DNA from: Candidatus Nanopelagicales bacterium
GTDB lineage: Bacteria > Actinomycetota > Actinomycetes > S36-B12
Direction of reading: 5' to 3'
Assembly (NCBI GenBank): GCA_028687755.1
Contig: JAQTZL010000004.1
Location: forward strand, 124,001-188,000
DNA: 64,000 nucleotides
Part shown: piece after piece, positions 24,836 through 34,545 of the stretch
Numbering within the stretch: the first letter of the stretch is position 1
Layout: each line of letters begins with the position of its first letter
Translations under genes and position numbers: made by a program
Notes under the pieces: model-generated
Seen by the model: only the letters and a program-made list of their open reading frames with translations
The model's database searches: none
Told to the model about the DNA's origin: nothing

Positions 24836-26164
24836 ATGAAGATTGGATTGCGCACGCGCGTTGCGATAGCGATAGCTACGCTCTCTTTTGTTTTGGCGTC
24901 CGTCGTTGCTGGCAGTACGTATGCATTTGCTCGCTGGTATTTATTGGAACAACGCCAGTCAGTTGCCTTGACACGGGCGGTACTAGATGCGCGAGCCGTT
25001 GATGCAGCGCTCATAAGTGAAGTGGCTGTCGATCAAGTGTTGGCTCAAGTTCCTTCAGTAGGAACTTCTCAACCCATGCTTAACATTGGGAATTCTTGGT
25101 ACACAAGTTCGATAACCATCTCCCCAGATGAACTTCCAGATGAGTTACTTGTGGTTGCTGGACAGCAGGGTGCGCAACAGCGCCTGGAAATTTCAGGTGA
25201 CCCTTATTACGTTGCAGCTGTTCCTGTAAGCGGAGGCATATTTGTTGAGGTCTTCCCATTGAAAGAGCTTGATCAAACTTTCACATATGGGGGATGGGCA
25301 CTATCGATACTCACAATTATCGTCACTGGACTTGGTGCCATTGTTGGGGTTTCGGCGGCCAAGCGAGTTCTGGTGCCGCTACAGAATCTTGGTCACATTG
25401 CGCAACGGATCACAGATGGCGAACTTTCGGCTCGCATCCCTCTGGAAAATGATCCAGACCTTGACCCCCTCGCGCGGTCATTTAACAAAATGGCGGATGC
25501 GGTGCAGCTGAGAATTGCGCGAGAGCGAAGATTCGCGGCAAATGTCAGCCATGAACTGAGATCACCATTGACTTCAATATTAGGAACGACAGAACTTCTT
25601 GATTCGAATAAAAGTGAATTAAGTGAACAAGATAAAAACCTCACAAGGATATTGCGTCAACAAGTACAGAGACTTTCACGCATGTTGGTAGATCTACTCG
25701 AAATCAGCAAAATGGCATCTGATGATGCAGTTCAATGGGAAAATGCGAATCTACAAACGTTATGTAGAGACATCGTGGTAAGCAGAGGGATGGCCGAACA
25801 GGTTGTTGTGGGTGATGCTCCTGCGTTTTCAACAGATTTGCGCAGATTCGAAAGAATCGTTGGAAACCTTGTTGAAAATGCGGTGTTGCATGGAGGAGGG
25901 TTAGACCGAATTTTGATCGTCAGTGAACCTGCCTATGTACGCATATTTGTTGAAAATATGGCTGGTGGCATACCGGAGGAATCTCGGGAGCGGATCTTTG
26001 AGCCTTTTGTCCGCGGGCATGGCGAAGGGACTCGGAGTAGTGGGGCAGGTCTTGGTCTAGCGATTGCTCATGAACAATCTGCGGTGTTGGGTGGACAGTT
26101 AGAAATATCCGAAACCGATGACGGTCGCGGGCGATTCATCTTGACGCTCCCGAGGGTGATGTAG
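24836..26164 (+). CDS. MtrB-like sensor histidine kinase
   Basis: A 442-residue kinase: membrane segment near residues 10-33, an outside sensor of about 115 residues, a second membrane segment (about 153-175), HAMP, then HisKA with H239 in ANVSHELRSPLTS and HATPase_c (VGNLVENAVLHGG, GAGLGLAIAHEQ). Its sensor is shorter than the mycobacterial MtrB sensor. It follows the response regulator by 8 nt and precedes the lipoprotein gene by 2 nt, so the three are one operon. The sensor likely meets the lipoprotein outside the membrane, as LpqB does with MtrB. Signal unknown. Confidence 0.88.
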   Translation: MKIGLRTRVAIAIATLSFVLASVVAGSTYAFARWYLLEQRQSVALTRAVLDARAVDAALISEVAVDQVLAQVPSVGTSQPMLNIGNSWYTSSITISPDELPDELLVVAGQQGAQQRLEISGDPYYVAAVPVSGGIFVEVFPLKELDQTFTYGGWALSILTIIVTGLGAIVGVSAAKRVLVPLQNLGHIAQRITDGELSARIPLENDPDLDPLARSFNKMADAVQLRIARERRFAANVSHELRSPLTSILGTTELLDSNKSELSEQDKNLTRILRQQVQRLSRMLVDLLEISKMASDDAVQWENANLQTLCRDIVVSRGMAEQVVVGDAPAFSTDLRRFERIVGNLVENAVLHGGGLDRILIVSEPAYVRIFVENMAGGIPEESRERIFEPFVRGHGEGTRSSGAGLGLAIAHEQSAVLGGQLEISETDDGRGRFILTLPRVM

Positions 26165-26166
26165 AA

Positions 26167-26778
26167 ATGACGAAACACCTACTAGGAAAGGAACGTTTCG
26201 TATTGATTGGTGCTCTGATAGTCGCGTCAGCCTTTGTGACGAGCTGCGGCGTTCCGGTGGAAACATTGGCTCGACCAATTCCTGACGGTGCAATCACACC
26301 TCATCCGACTTTTCAAAGTTCTTCGCCCAAACCAGCAAAACAATCATTGTGGTTCGTCAAGGATGATGGTTTAGTAAAAGTGCAGACGGATTTTCAGGGC
26401 CCAGTATCACCGGATGCGCTTCTGAATATCTTGGTTGCAGGACCAGCACCCGGCAGTGGGCTACGAACAGTTGCAGCAGACCCTATTTCGGGAGCTGCCA
26501 TGCTCAGTTACGCGCCCCCGGCAGCAACGACAGAAAAAAATGGCACGCCCTTGAGCGATGTGATAGTCATCAAAGCCTCTCCAGCGTTCAGTGTGTTACC
26601 CCCAACCGAACAGATCCTGTTGTTGGGGCAAGTGGTGCTCACGCTGACATCAGCTGGATGGCAGGCGGTTGCTATCACCGACGAGGCTGGATCAGCGGTT
26701 GCTGTCCCACTTCCAAACGGGCGGTTACTTGATCGCCCCGCAGTTGCAGGTGATTACTTGAGCCTCGAACGTAAATAG
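26167..26778 (+). CDS. LpqB-like lipoprotein with GerMN-type domain only
   Basis: A 203-residue lipoprotein: hydrophobic signal and lipobox V-T-S-C with the modified Cys at residue 27, then a single domain of about 150 residues resembling GerMN (PVSPDALLNILVAGPAP, then VIVIKASPAFSVLPPTEQILLLGQVVLTLTS... in segments). The mycobacterial LpqB is nearly 600 residues and adds a beta-propeller, which is absent here. Placement 2 nt after the kinase gene is what identifies it as the LpqB counterpart. It would be anchored on the outer face of the membrane and could tune the kinase. The gene is intact, not truncated by a frameshift visible to me. Confidence 0.75.
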   Translation: MTKHLLGKERFVLIGALIVASAFVTSCGVPVETLARPIPDGAITPHPTFQSSSPKPAKQSLWFVKDDGLVKVQTDFQGPVSPDALLNILVAGPAPGSGLRTVAADPISGAAMLSYAPPAATTEKNGTPLSDVIVIKASPAFSVLPPTEQILLLGQVVLTLTSAGWQAVAITDEAGSAVAVPLPNGRLLDRPAVAGDYLSLERK

Positions 26779-26860
26779 GCATCCTCCTGTCGCCTGTTGT
26801 GGCTCCAGCGATCGCCCAGCCGCCACTGCTGAGTGAGGTCGAGGGTGATACTAACAATGC

Positions 26861-27907
26861 CTACTTGTTGAGTGATGCAATATCAATCACGAAGCGGAAC
26901 TTCACATCACTTGCAACCACGCGATCCCAAGCTTCGTTCACATCTTGAATGTCGATGATTTCAATGTCAGCACCCAGGTTGTGCTTGGCGCAAAAGTCCA
27001 GCATCTCTTGGGTTTCAGTGATGCTGCCGATGCTTGAGCCGGTCAGGCTCTTTTGGCTGGCCACCAAGGAACCGGTTTGCACTGACAGTGGGTCAGATGG
27101 AATACCGACCATGCACATCACTCCGCGCATACCGAGCAGGCTCATGTATCGATCAACATTGATATTGACGGAAACAGTGTTGAGAATGAAGTCGAAGCTG
27201 TAGCGGGCTGCCTTCCACGCATCTTTGTCAGTGGAGAGCAAGAAGTGGTCAGCACCAAGGCGCTTTGCGTCCTCTTCTTTATGTGGTGAGTGACTGATGA
27301 GCGTCACTTCAGCGCCCATGGCCTTAGCAATTTTCAAGCCCATGTGGCCAAGTCCGCCAAGACCAACAATGGCAACTTTCTTACCTGGGCCTACGTTCCA
27401 TTGGCTGAGCGGTGAGTACGTGGTGATGCCAGCGCACAGCAGTGGTGCTGCTTGCGCAAGATCAAGACCTGCAGGAATGTGCAGTGCATAGTTTTCATCC
27501 ATCACGATGTGTGAGGAGTAACCACCGTATGTCGGAGTGGACTTGTCTTTTTCAACACCGTTGTACGTCACCACACTGTGACCAAGGCAGTAGTTGTTAT
27601 CGCCAGCTTTGCAGTTCACGCATTCGCGACAGGTATCAACGAAGCAGCCCACGCCTGCATGATCGCCAACCTTGAACTTGGTGACGTTTGCGCCAACTTC
27701 AGTGACTACTCCAGCAATTTCGTGGCCAGGCACCATTGGAAAGATTCCTTGGCCCCATTCCTCACGGCCTTGGTGAATGTCTGAGTGACAGATGCCTGCG
27801 TATTTGATTTCAATGAGGATGTCATCGGGGCCAAGATCGCGACGCTGGATGGTGGTGAGTTCGAGTGGTGCGCTTGGTGCTGGCGCCGCGTAGGCCTTGA
27901 CGTCCAT
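26861..27907 (-). CDS. Zinc NADP-dependent alcohol dehydrogenase, YahK/CAD type
   Basis: A 348-residue medium-chain dehydrogenase with catalytic zinc ligands in GICHSDIH and GHEIAGVV, and the structural zinc Cys quartet in DTCRECVNCKAGDNNYC. The nucleotide loop is VGLGGLGHMGLKIA. This pattern belongs to the cinnamyl-alcohol/YahK aldehyde reductase group, which reduces aldehydes broadly with NADPH. The ATG at 27907 is preceded by a GAGG-containing ribosome site. It lies 56 nt after ppgK on the same strand but with its own likely promoter. The in vivo substrate is unknown. Confidence 0.9.
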   Translation of the reverse strand: MDVKAYAAPAPSAPLELTTIQRRDLGPDDILIEIKYAGICHSDIHQGREEWGQGIFPMVPGHEIAGVVTEVGANVTKFKVGDHAGVGCFVDTCRECVNCKAGDNNYCLGHSVVTYNGVEKDKSTPTYGGYSSHIVMDENYALHIPAGLDLAQAAPLLCAGITTYSPLSQWNVGPGKKVAIVGLGGLGHMGLKIAKAMGAEVTLISHSPHKEEDAKRLGADHFLLSTDKDAWKAARYSFDFILNTVSVNINVDRYMSLLGMRGVMCMVGIPSDPLSVQTGSLVASQKSLTGSSIGSITETQEMLDFCAKHNLGADIEIIDIQDVNEAWDRVVASDVKFRFVIDIASLNK

Positions 27908-27963
27908 GTGGATTCCTCACGAAGTTGGGGTAAGTGCACCCTAACCAACTTCAGCCCTACGCA

Positions 27964-28716
27964 TTACCGAGATTCCAAAAGCCAAATACGTGAGCCGCCG
28001 ATAAGTGCTGCGCCGTTAGGAACAATCACTGTTTCATCACCAAGTCGTGCAACAGATGTTGGCGTGAGGTGCCTTGAGTTGCCGCCGCCAACATAGAGAC
28101 GATCCCAAAGAAACACCGGGCGAAAACTGTCAACGAGACGAACCACGCGTCGAGACCACAATGCATCACCAAGGCGACGCCGTTCTGGTTCACCGATGTA
28201 GTTGTCGAAGACCACGTCGGGCTTTACGGGAATTTGCGAGAGTTCAAGATGTGGCGCCAAGTGACCACCGTCAAATAATGCGAAACCAAGACCCGTACCA
28301 AGGGTGAGAACCACTTCAAGACCTTGACCAGTGATCACGCCAGCAGCGTGCACTTCCGCATCGTTGAGAACCTTGCATGGGATGCCGAGTGCTTCGGTGA
28401 GTGCAGCGCGAGCATCGAAGCCTTCCCAGGCCTCAACAAGTTCGGGCAGCACCTTGCTGCGCGGGCCCGACTTGGTGATGTAGTGCGGGGTCTTGATGAC
28501 CACGCCGTGGCGGATCATCCCGGGCAGGCCAATCGTGGCTCGGTCGGCCTTTGGGAGCTGCTTGGCCAGAGCGACCAGTGTCTCCACAAACAAGGCAGGG
28601 GAAAGCGGGTAGGGGGTTGGCACGCGCACGGGTTGGGCCCGCATAGTGCCGGTGTCATCAAGGACGCTGCCCTTGATTCCGCCGCCTCCGCAGTCAATTG
28701 CCAATGTGGTGGTCAT
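27964..28716 (-). CDS. ppgK: Polyphosphate glucokinase (ROK family)
   Basis: A 250-residue ROK-type kinase that phosphorylates glucose using polyphosphate or ATP, a typical actinobacterial enzyme. The N-terminal phosphate loop AIDCGGGGIKG, the active-site NDAEVHAAG and the second loop LTLGTGLGFALF are visible. The size fits the family. The glucose entering here could feed glycolysis or, through the GT81 enzyme encoded at 16496, glucosylglycerate. It is transcribed toward the alcohol dehydrogenase and away from tRNA-Ser(GCU). Distinguishing it from an ATP-only glucokinase by sequence is reasonable but not certain. Confidence 0.83.
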   Translation of the reverse strand: MTTTLAIDCGGGGIKGSVLDDTGTMRAQPVRVPTPYPLSPALFVETLVALAKQLPKADRATIGLPGMIRHGVVIKTPHYITKSGPRSKVLPELVEAWEGFDARAALTEALGIPCKVLNDAEVHAAGVITGQGLEVVLTLGTGLGFALFDGGHLAPHLELSQIPVKPDVVFDNYIGEPERRRLGDALWSRRVVRLVDSFRPVFLWDRLYVGGGNSRHLTPTSVARLGDETVIVPNGAALIGGSRIWLLESR

Positions 28717-28757
28717 AGCACCAAGTGTGCCCGATAAGATTCATGCGCTCGTACGTT

Positions 28758-28846
28758 GGAGACGTCGCATAGCCCGGTCGAGTGCGCCTCACTGCTAATG
28801 AGGTAAGGAGTCAAATCCTTCGGAGGTTCAAATCCTCTCGTCTCCG
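28758..28846 (+). tRNA. tRNA-Ser(GCU)
   Basis: An 89-nt class II tRNA. Acceptor GGAGACG pairs with CGTCTCC and G is the discriminator. The anticodon arm CCTCA-CTGCTAA-TGAGG gives anticodon GCT. It has a long variable arm and T-arm GGAGGTTCAAATCCTCT. A terminator follows at once. Confidence 0.95.
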
Positions 28847-28884
28847 CGAAAAGACCCCAATTTCGGTTGGGGTCTTCGCTTTTC
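28846..28884 (+). terminator. Terminator after tRNA-Ser(GCU)
   Basis: AAGACCCCAA (28851-28860) and TTGGGGTCTT (28867-28876) form a perfect 10-bp stem, extended by GCG/CGC, followed by TTTT. Confidence 0.9.
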
Positions 28885-28953
28885 CCGAGACAAATTGACC
28901 CAAGTTTGAGCATTGCCCTCGGCAGGCTAGACTTTGCCCTCGTTATAAAGCAG

Positions 28954-29026
28954 GCGCCCGTAGCTCAACGGATAGAGCATTTGACTACGGATCAAAAGGT
29001 TGCACGTTCGAATCGTGCCGGGCGCA
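28954..29026 (+). tRNA. tRNA-Arg(ACG)
   Basis: A 73-nt tRNA. Acceptor GCGCCCG pairs with CGGGCGC and A is the discriminator. The anticodon arm TTTGA-CTACGGA-TCAAA gives anticodon ACG, whose first A is normally edited to inosine by TadA, encoded at 44805. Confidence 0.95.
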
Positions 29027-29048
29027 CGAGAGTGTTGAGACTCTGCGC

Positions 29049-29079
29049 AAAGACCCCTAGATATTTCTGGGGGTCTTTT
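29049..29079. terminator. Terminator after tRNA-Arg, overlapping the HNH gene end
   Basis: AAAGACCCC (29049-29057) and GGGGTCTTTT pair around an A+T-rich loop. It works in both directions and overlaps the last codons and stop of the convergent HNH gene. Confidence 0.85.
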
Positions 29080-29539
29080 CATTTCTCTTCCTTGAGCTGA
29101 TGTCGGTTTCAGTTCCTCGCCACCAGCTACGTTGTTCGCGGGTGCGAATTAGGTGGCAGTTTGCGCATCTCACATCACATTTACTGACCTCCCTTTGAAC
29201 CGCATCCAGGGAGTAACCAGTGGTCACCAGCACTGACACGTGTGCCGTCTTATCAAGGCGATCTCGATGATCGAATTCAAGTACTCGAATATCGCAATTC
29301 CCGCAGTCAACACAGGGGTGATTTTTCAAGTATTCCAAGATCCAGTCTTTGACTGCCAGGGATGTTTTACGATTGCGAACGCGAGCCTTTGCCAGGTAAT
29401 ACTCGCGATTATTCGCGTAATGCTGCCGCCCTCGAGCTCGTCTGCACTCCAGGCACAGGTGTTCTTTGCCCGGAAAAATTGTGTCAGCCGACGATGCTGC
29501 GCAGGCACGACACGTTCGAATCGGTATTAATTCATCCAC
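29057..29539 (-). CDS. HNH-type protein with zinc finger Cys pairs
   Basis: A 160-residue protein of the HNH nuclease type. An N-terminal zinc ribbon is given by CRACAAS and CLECRRARGR, then a basic helix (QHYANNREYYLAKARVRN), then the HNH core: HPCVDCG, LEFDHRDR and CDVRCANCHLIRT, where the D-H and N-C-H positions are the usual metal and catalytic residues. Proteins like this are common as free-standing or phage-derived endonucleases in actinobacteria. The start is GTG at 29539, and a 20-bp inverted repeat lies 1 nt upstream, suggesting self-repression. It sits beside a tRNA in an A+T-richer stretch. Nuclease activity is likely but untested. Confidence 0.8.
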   Translation of the reverse strand: MDELIPIRTCRACAASSADTIFPGKEHLCLECRRARGRQHYANNREYYLAKARVRNRKTSLAVKDWILEYLKNHPCVDCGNCDIRVLEFDHRDRLDKTAHVSVLVTTGYSLDAVQREVSKCDVRCANCHLIRTREQRSWWRGTETDISSRKRNEKTPRNI

Positions 29540-29540
29540 C

Positions 29541-29560
29541 CGTCAATGTTCTTATTGACG
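29541..29560. promoter_or_regulatory. Inverted repeat before the HNH gene
   Basis: CGTCAAT (29541-29547) and ATTGACG (29554-29560) are perfect complements around a 6-nt centre. Placement 1 nt upstream of the GTG suggests an operator or a translation-blocking hairpin. Confidence 0.5.
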
Positions 29561-29635
29561 TCTGACAATCAAGAGTGTCTATGCACAAGGTGAATCTTTG
29601 GATTGCTAACAAGATCATTCAGAGTACAAACCTCG

Positions 29636-29959
29636 TCAAGACATGGGAACAAATGAGAGCCTGCCTAATTGATTGCTCCCTAGGCCTTGCGTGGTGGCAA
29701 GAGGAAAGCCCGCACGCTGAACTGCTTGGCGGATTGATGCGATGCTTTTGAGCACGCACATCTCAAGATTCTCTCCTGTGGCATTAATAGAAATCTCAAT
29801 GCAGCGTTTTCTGAGGTCTATACCTACAGCACAGTCATGAACATCTGGGTCATTTTCTTCGACAAATAGAAGCGCATCCATGACACCTGAAATTTCTGAT
29901 GATTCAAATGCTGCGATGCAAGGATCAATAGGCAAGACCCATTCACAGTGTGTGCGCAC
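29636..29959 (-). CDS. Conserved-looking hypothetical protein
   Basis: A 107-residue soluble protein, not recognised. It is acidic in its middle part (FVEENDPDVHDCAVGIDL) with a mixed alpha/beta pattern. A good ribosome site (AAAGGAG, 7 nt spacing) precedes the GTG start at 29959, which supports a real gene. It follows the small basic protein gene in the opposite direction and shares the A+T-richer region with the HNH gene about 97 nt downstream. It might be co-transcribed with the HNH gene and its operator. Function unknown. Confidence 0.6.
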   Translation of the reverse strand: MRTHCEWVLPIDPCIAAFESSEISGVMDALLFVEENDPDVHDCAVGIDLRKRCIEISINATGENLEMCVLKSIASIRQAVQRAGFPLATTQGLGSNQLGRLSFVPMS

Positions 29960-30087
29960 GCTCGGTCTCCTTTGATTTCAAAACCTTCCAATCCAAGCAG
30001 GGTAAAGCGAGTTGCGGGAATTGGCTAGGAATAGGCGTATGGTCGAAGTATCGCCGTCGTTCAGACCGCGCAAAGAAGGGAAACGCC

Positions 30088-30207
30088 ATGGGCGAGAAGA
30101 CCTCAAAGAAGAACGTGAAGAAGCCATCGAAATCGATCAAGGAAAAGCGCGCCGAAAAGCGCGGAGCAGCAGCAGCCGCTGATTCGATTGTGATCCCAAA
30201 GAAGTAA
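30088..30207 (+). CDS. Small basic Lys-rich protein
   Basis: A 39-residue protein, very rich in Lys, with Arg, Ser and Ala (KKNVKKPSKSIKEKRAEKRG), ending DSIVIPKK. GAAGGG lies 7 nt before the ATG and a strong terminator follows the stop, so it is a real single-gene transcript. It resembles short actinobacterial proteins of unknown function that may bind nucleic acids. No hydrophobic segment is present. The function is not known to me. Confidence 0.65.
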   Translation: MGEKTSKKNVKKPSKSIKEKRAEKRGAAAAADSIVIPKK

Positions 30208-30219
30208 CGCTCTTCCCAG

Positions 30220-30247
30220 CCGGCCCTGAGTGATCGGGGCCGGTTTT
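30220..30247 (+). terminator. Terminator after the small basic protein gene
   Basis: CCGGCCC (30220-30226) and GGGCCGG pair around a 10-nt loop, followed by TTTT. Confidence 0.85.
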
Positions 30248-30262
30248 CCATTTCCGTGCGTT

Positions 30263-31495
30263 CTATTTCGCTGCGATCGGAACGGTCACGATTATTGCAA
30301 GGCCACCAAGGGCACTTGGCTTGAGTTCAATCGCTCCGCCTGATGCATCAACGATGCCGCGCATGATGCTCATGCCCAGACCTGAACCCCCTGATTCACG
30401 TGAACGTGATTGATCAAAACGTTGAAAGAATTGGATTCCTGATGAGTAAGCCTCATGAGGTAAACCAGGGCCGCCGTCTTCAATCACTAATACTGCATTG
30501 GATTTAGCGGTGGTGAGCGAAACATTGATAGGTGCATCGATTGGGGTGTGATGTCGAATATTTGAAAAAATGTTGGCGAGTAATCGCACCATCAGATCGG
30601 GTGCGCAAGTAATGGAAACATCCGCCTCGATGGTGTGAGTGACTGGACGTTGTGATTCCAACTGTTCTAAGTCAGTTATTTGGTGCTGCACGGCAGTGGA
30701 AAGATTGAAAGATTCCTGAATGCGTAAGTGATGTTCCGATAATTCAGCAATCAGGAGTAAATCTCGGATAAGCGATTCCATTCGGTCAATTTCGGTGCCC
30801 ATGCGCGCGTAATAGCGTTCAAGCTGCGCTGGATCCGAAACGTTATTCGTTGAAAGTAGTTCGACATAACCCTTGATCACAGTGAGAGGTGTGCGGAGTT
30901 CATGCGAGGCATCCCCGAGAAACTCCTGCATGTGTTTTTGGCGCTGTTCGAGCGCGGTGACAAGATTCGCTAATTGGCGATCGCCACGGAAGAACACAAA
31001 CGTCACTAAGAATCCGACAACCATCATGGCGAGTGTAAAAAGTGAAAGCAGCCTGATTTGGTCAGCACGATTTGAGATCACTGGGTCAAGAGATGTTGAT
31101 ACCAATAGGTAATCATCATCGCCAAGTTCCGCAGCACTCATGCGAACCGGATTAGGTGCATCCAAGGAAATGGGGCGGGTGAGCGATTCTGACAGCTGTT
31201 CTGACGATGGAACTTCCTGTAAGCCATGAGTACTGTCAGAAAGTTGAATGACATCGCCATCGGGGGTGAGGTAAGTCATCGTGATGGGAAACGGGCTGTC
31301 TTCGACTAAGAACTGAGAAAGCATCAGTGGATCATCTTGCGTAGTTGCGAGCTGCGTTGAGTAGTCAACGAGCACGCTGTCAATGCGATTCAATTCCACG
31401 GATTCAGAACGCAGGATTGCAAACCCGCCGATTGCGATGGCAATAAAAGCGATGATGAGCGTCACCGTGATGGTGAGTCGGGTTTGGAGCTTCAT
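30263..31495 (-). CDS. Sensor histidine kinase of the second OmpR-type system
   Basis: A 410-residue kinase: membrane segment at about residues 9-28, an outside domain of about 115 residues, a second segment at about 149-169, then HisKA with H198 (GDASHELRTPLTV) and HATPase_c (LANIFSNIRHHT, GGPGLP, GSGLGMSIMRG). A HAMP domain is not obvious; a short linker takes its place. Start ATG overlaps the regulator stop by one base (TAATG), so the two are coupled. The sensor has no known ligand motif. The kinase follows its regulator on the minus strand. Likely partner target is the divergent Ala-rich secreted protein. Confidence 0.88.
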   Translation of the reverse strand: MKLQTRLTITVTLIIAFIAIAIGGFAILRSESVELNRIDSVLVDYSTQLATTQDDPLMLSQFLVEDSPFPITMTYLTPDGDVIQLSDSTHGLQEVPSSEQLSESLTRPISLDAPNPVRMSAAELGDDDYLLVSTSLDPVISNRADQIRLLSLFTLAMMVVGFLVTFVFFRGDRQLANLVTALEQRQKHMQEFLGDASHELRTPLTVIKGYVELLSTNNVSDPAQLERYYARMGTEIDRMESLIRDLLLIAELSEHHLRIQESFNLSTAVQHQITDLEQLESQRPVTHTIEADVSITCAPDLMVRLLANIFSNIRHHTPIDAPINVSLTTAKSNAVLVIEDGGPGLPHEAYSSGIQFFQRFDQSRSRESGGSGLGMSIMRGIVDASGGAIELKPSALGGLAIIVTVPIAAK

Positions 31496-32178
31496 TACTT
31501 GGCCATGAGTTGGAATCCTGCGCCACGAATCGTACGAATACCTTCGTAGTCATCTTTATGCAGTTTCTTGCGTAAGTAGGAAATGTAGGTATCAACGACG
31601 CTGGTATTACTTTCAAAATCAATATCCCACACAGCTCGCAGCAGTGCTTCTTTGCTGACAACAAAGCCAGCCCGCAGCATGAGCTCTTCAAGGAGTCGGA
31701 ATTCCGTTTGGGTGAGGTCGATGGTTTCTGATTCGTACTTCACTAAGTGCCGGCTTTGGTCAAGAGTGATCGGTCCGCACTGCAACACCGCATCAACTTG
31801 TTGCGCTGGCATCGTGCGCCTCAATACTGCGGCCACCCGTAAAACAAGTTCTTCCAATCCAAATGGTTTGGTGACGTAATCATCCGCACCGATTTTGAGA
31901 CCGGTGGTGATGTCATTGCGATCGCCACGTGCGCTCAACATGATTGCTGGCGTTTGGTGGCCGTCTTTGCGGTGACGCTCAAGAAGTTCAAAGCCATCCA
32001 TTTTGGGCATATTGATGTCGATCAACATGAGGTCCACGGGTTGCTTCAACAAAATATTGAGGGCTTCGACCCCATCTGGAGCGCTCAAGGTGCGATAGCC
32101 AGACATCCCCAGGGCATCGCTGAGAAGTTCGCGCACGCCTGGCTCGTCGTCAACGATGAGAATCGTTGCTTGAGTCAT
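31495..32178 (-). CDS. OmpR-family response regulator, second system
   Basis: A 227-residue regulator: acidic pair D10-D11, phosphoacceptor D54 (MLIDINMPKMDGF), conserved K near 104, and a winged-helix domain (DLTQTEFRLLEELM, then RTIRGAGFQLM). AGGAGG stands before the ATG at 32178; the upstream in-frame extension to 32367 overlaps the divergent promoter and is rejected. Two TCACAG half-sites spaced by 11 bp at 32271 are plausible binding sites for it. It is divergent from the small secreted protein gene and just upstream of the kinase. The signal is unknown. Confidence 0.9.
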   Translation of the reverse strand: MTQATILIVDDEPGVRELLSDALGMSGYRTLSAPDGVEALNILLKQPVDLMLIDINMPKMDGFELLERHRKDGHQTPAIMLSARGDRNDITTGLKIGADDYVTKPFGLEELVLRVAAVLRRTMPAQQVDAVLQCGPITLDQSRHLVKYESETIDLTQTEFRLLEELMLRAGFVVSKEALLRAVWDIDFESNTSVVDTYISYLRKKLHKDDYEGIRTIRGAGFQLMAK

Positions 32179-32270
32179 GGGCCAACCTCCTGCGGGAAAT
32201 CTATCTGGAGTGCGCGACGGTACGTCCATGACTGGTCCGAACTGCCAGATTTGGGGGTTTGGCAAGGAAC

Positions 32271-32287
32271 TCACAGGAATTTCACAG
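32271..32287 (+). promoter_or_regulatory. Direct repeat in the divergent promoter region
   Basis: TCACAG at 32271-32276 and again at 32282-32287, an 11-bp period as used by OmpR/PhoP-type regulators. A possible -10, TATTAG, lies at 32314. Target and binding are inferred. Confidence 0.45.
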
Positions 32288-32339
32288 AAACGGGGTGGAT
32301 GCTTCTGGTGGGTTATTAGACGTAAAAGGAGGGTCGACG

Positions 32340-32762
32340 ATGAATCGGAGCGCGGCTCTGGCTGCATCGGTTTTAGCAGGAGTAATCCTGTTCACCAGTG
32401 CACCTGCGGCTTTCGCAGATTCGCGTCCAACCCCGACTCCGCGTCAACAAGGGGCTATGCCAGCCCGGCCACTTCCTGCGGGGGCAGTGCGGCCGGTTGC
32501 TGATGTGCGGGTAGCCCCTCGCGATGCTCAGGCAGCGGCACGCCGTGTTGTTAATGATGCATTCAAGGCAGCCATTGAGGCGGCCACCGCGAAGTTTGAC
32601 GTTGCGATGGCTGCAGCAACAACAGCTGCTGCAAAAGCTGCAGCACACGCCGCACGTCGATTGGATGTCGCGGCTGCAATCGCTACACGCCAGAGCGCAT
32701 TGGCGGCAATTCCAAAACCGGCGCCTAAGGCACCAAAGCCAAAGCCCAGGTTTTCGCCATGA
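32340..32762 (+). CDS. Secreted Ala-rich small protein
   Basis: A 140-residue exported protein. A signal peptide cleaves after AFA at about residue 26. The mature protein is dominated by Ala with Arg, Pro and Lys; about residues 62-125 look helical (DAQAAARRVVNDAFKAAIEAA). It ends in a Lys/Pro-rich tail (PKAPKPKPRFSP). No domain is recognised. GGAGG precedes the ATG at 32340. It is divergent from the response regulator gene and shares the direct repeats, so it is the prime target of that system. A role at the cell surface is inferred. Confidence 0.7.
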   Translation: MNRSAALAASVLAGVILFTSAPAAFADSRPTPTPRQQGAMPARPLPAGAVRPVADVRVAPRDAQAAARRVVNDAFKAAIEAATAKFDVAMAAATTAAAKAAAHAARRLDVAAAIATRQSALAAIPKPAPKAPKPKPRFSP

Positions 32763-32839
32763 CTTTCCAAGCTATTGATATGCCTGTGTCAATAGTGATT
32801 CCTCCGCGGAGACTAAACGCCTGAGTCTCCACATGATGG

Positions 32840-32880
32840 TGAAAGTCCCCCTGACCAACCTGAGGCCAGGGGGACTTTCA
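32840..32880. terminator. Strong terminator next to glnB
   Basis: TGAAAGTCCCCCTG (32840-32853) and CAGGGGGACTTTCA (32867-32880) make a perfect 14-bp stem around a 13-nt loop. It lies 12 nt after the glnB stop and serves glnB, and perhaps the convergent Ala-rich gene. Confidence 0.8.
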
Positions 32881-32892
32881 TGTGTCTAGGTT

Positions 32893-34433
<1,541 letters not shown>

Positions 34434-34545
34434 GAAGGGCTCCTTCGACGCGGGTTAGACCAGTCCAGACCGCGGCGGAGTCTTACCCAGTTGTGATACA
34501 GACAGATTTCGTAAACGGGCGCTGACGAGTGGATTCGTGAGGCGA

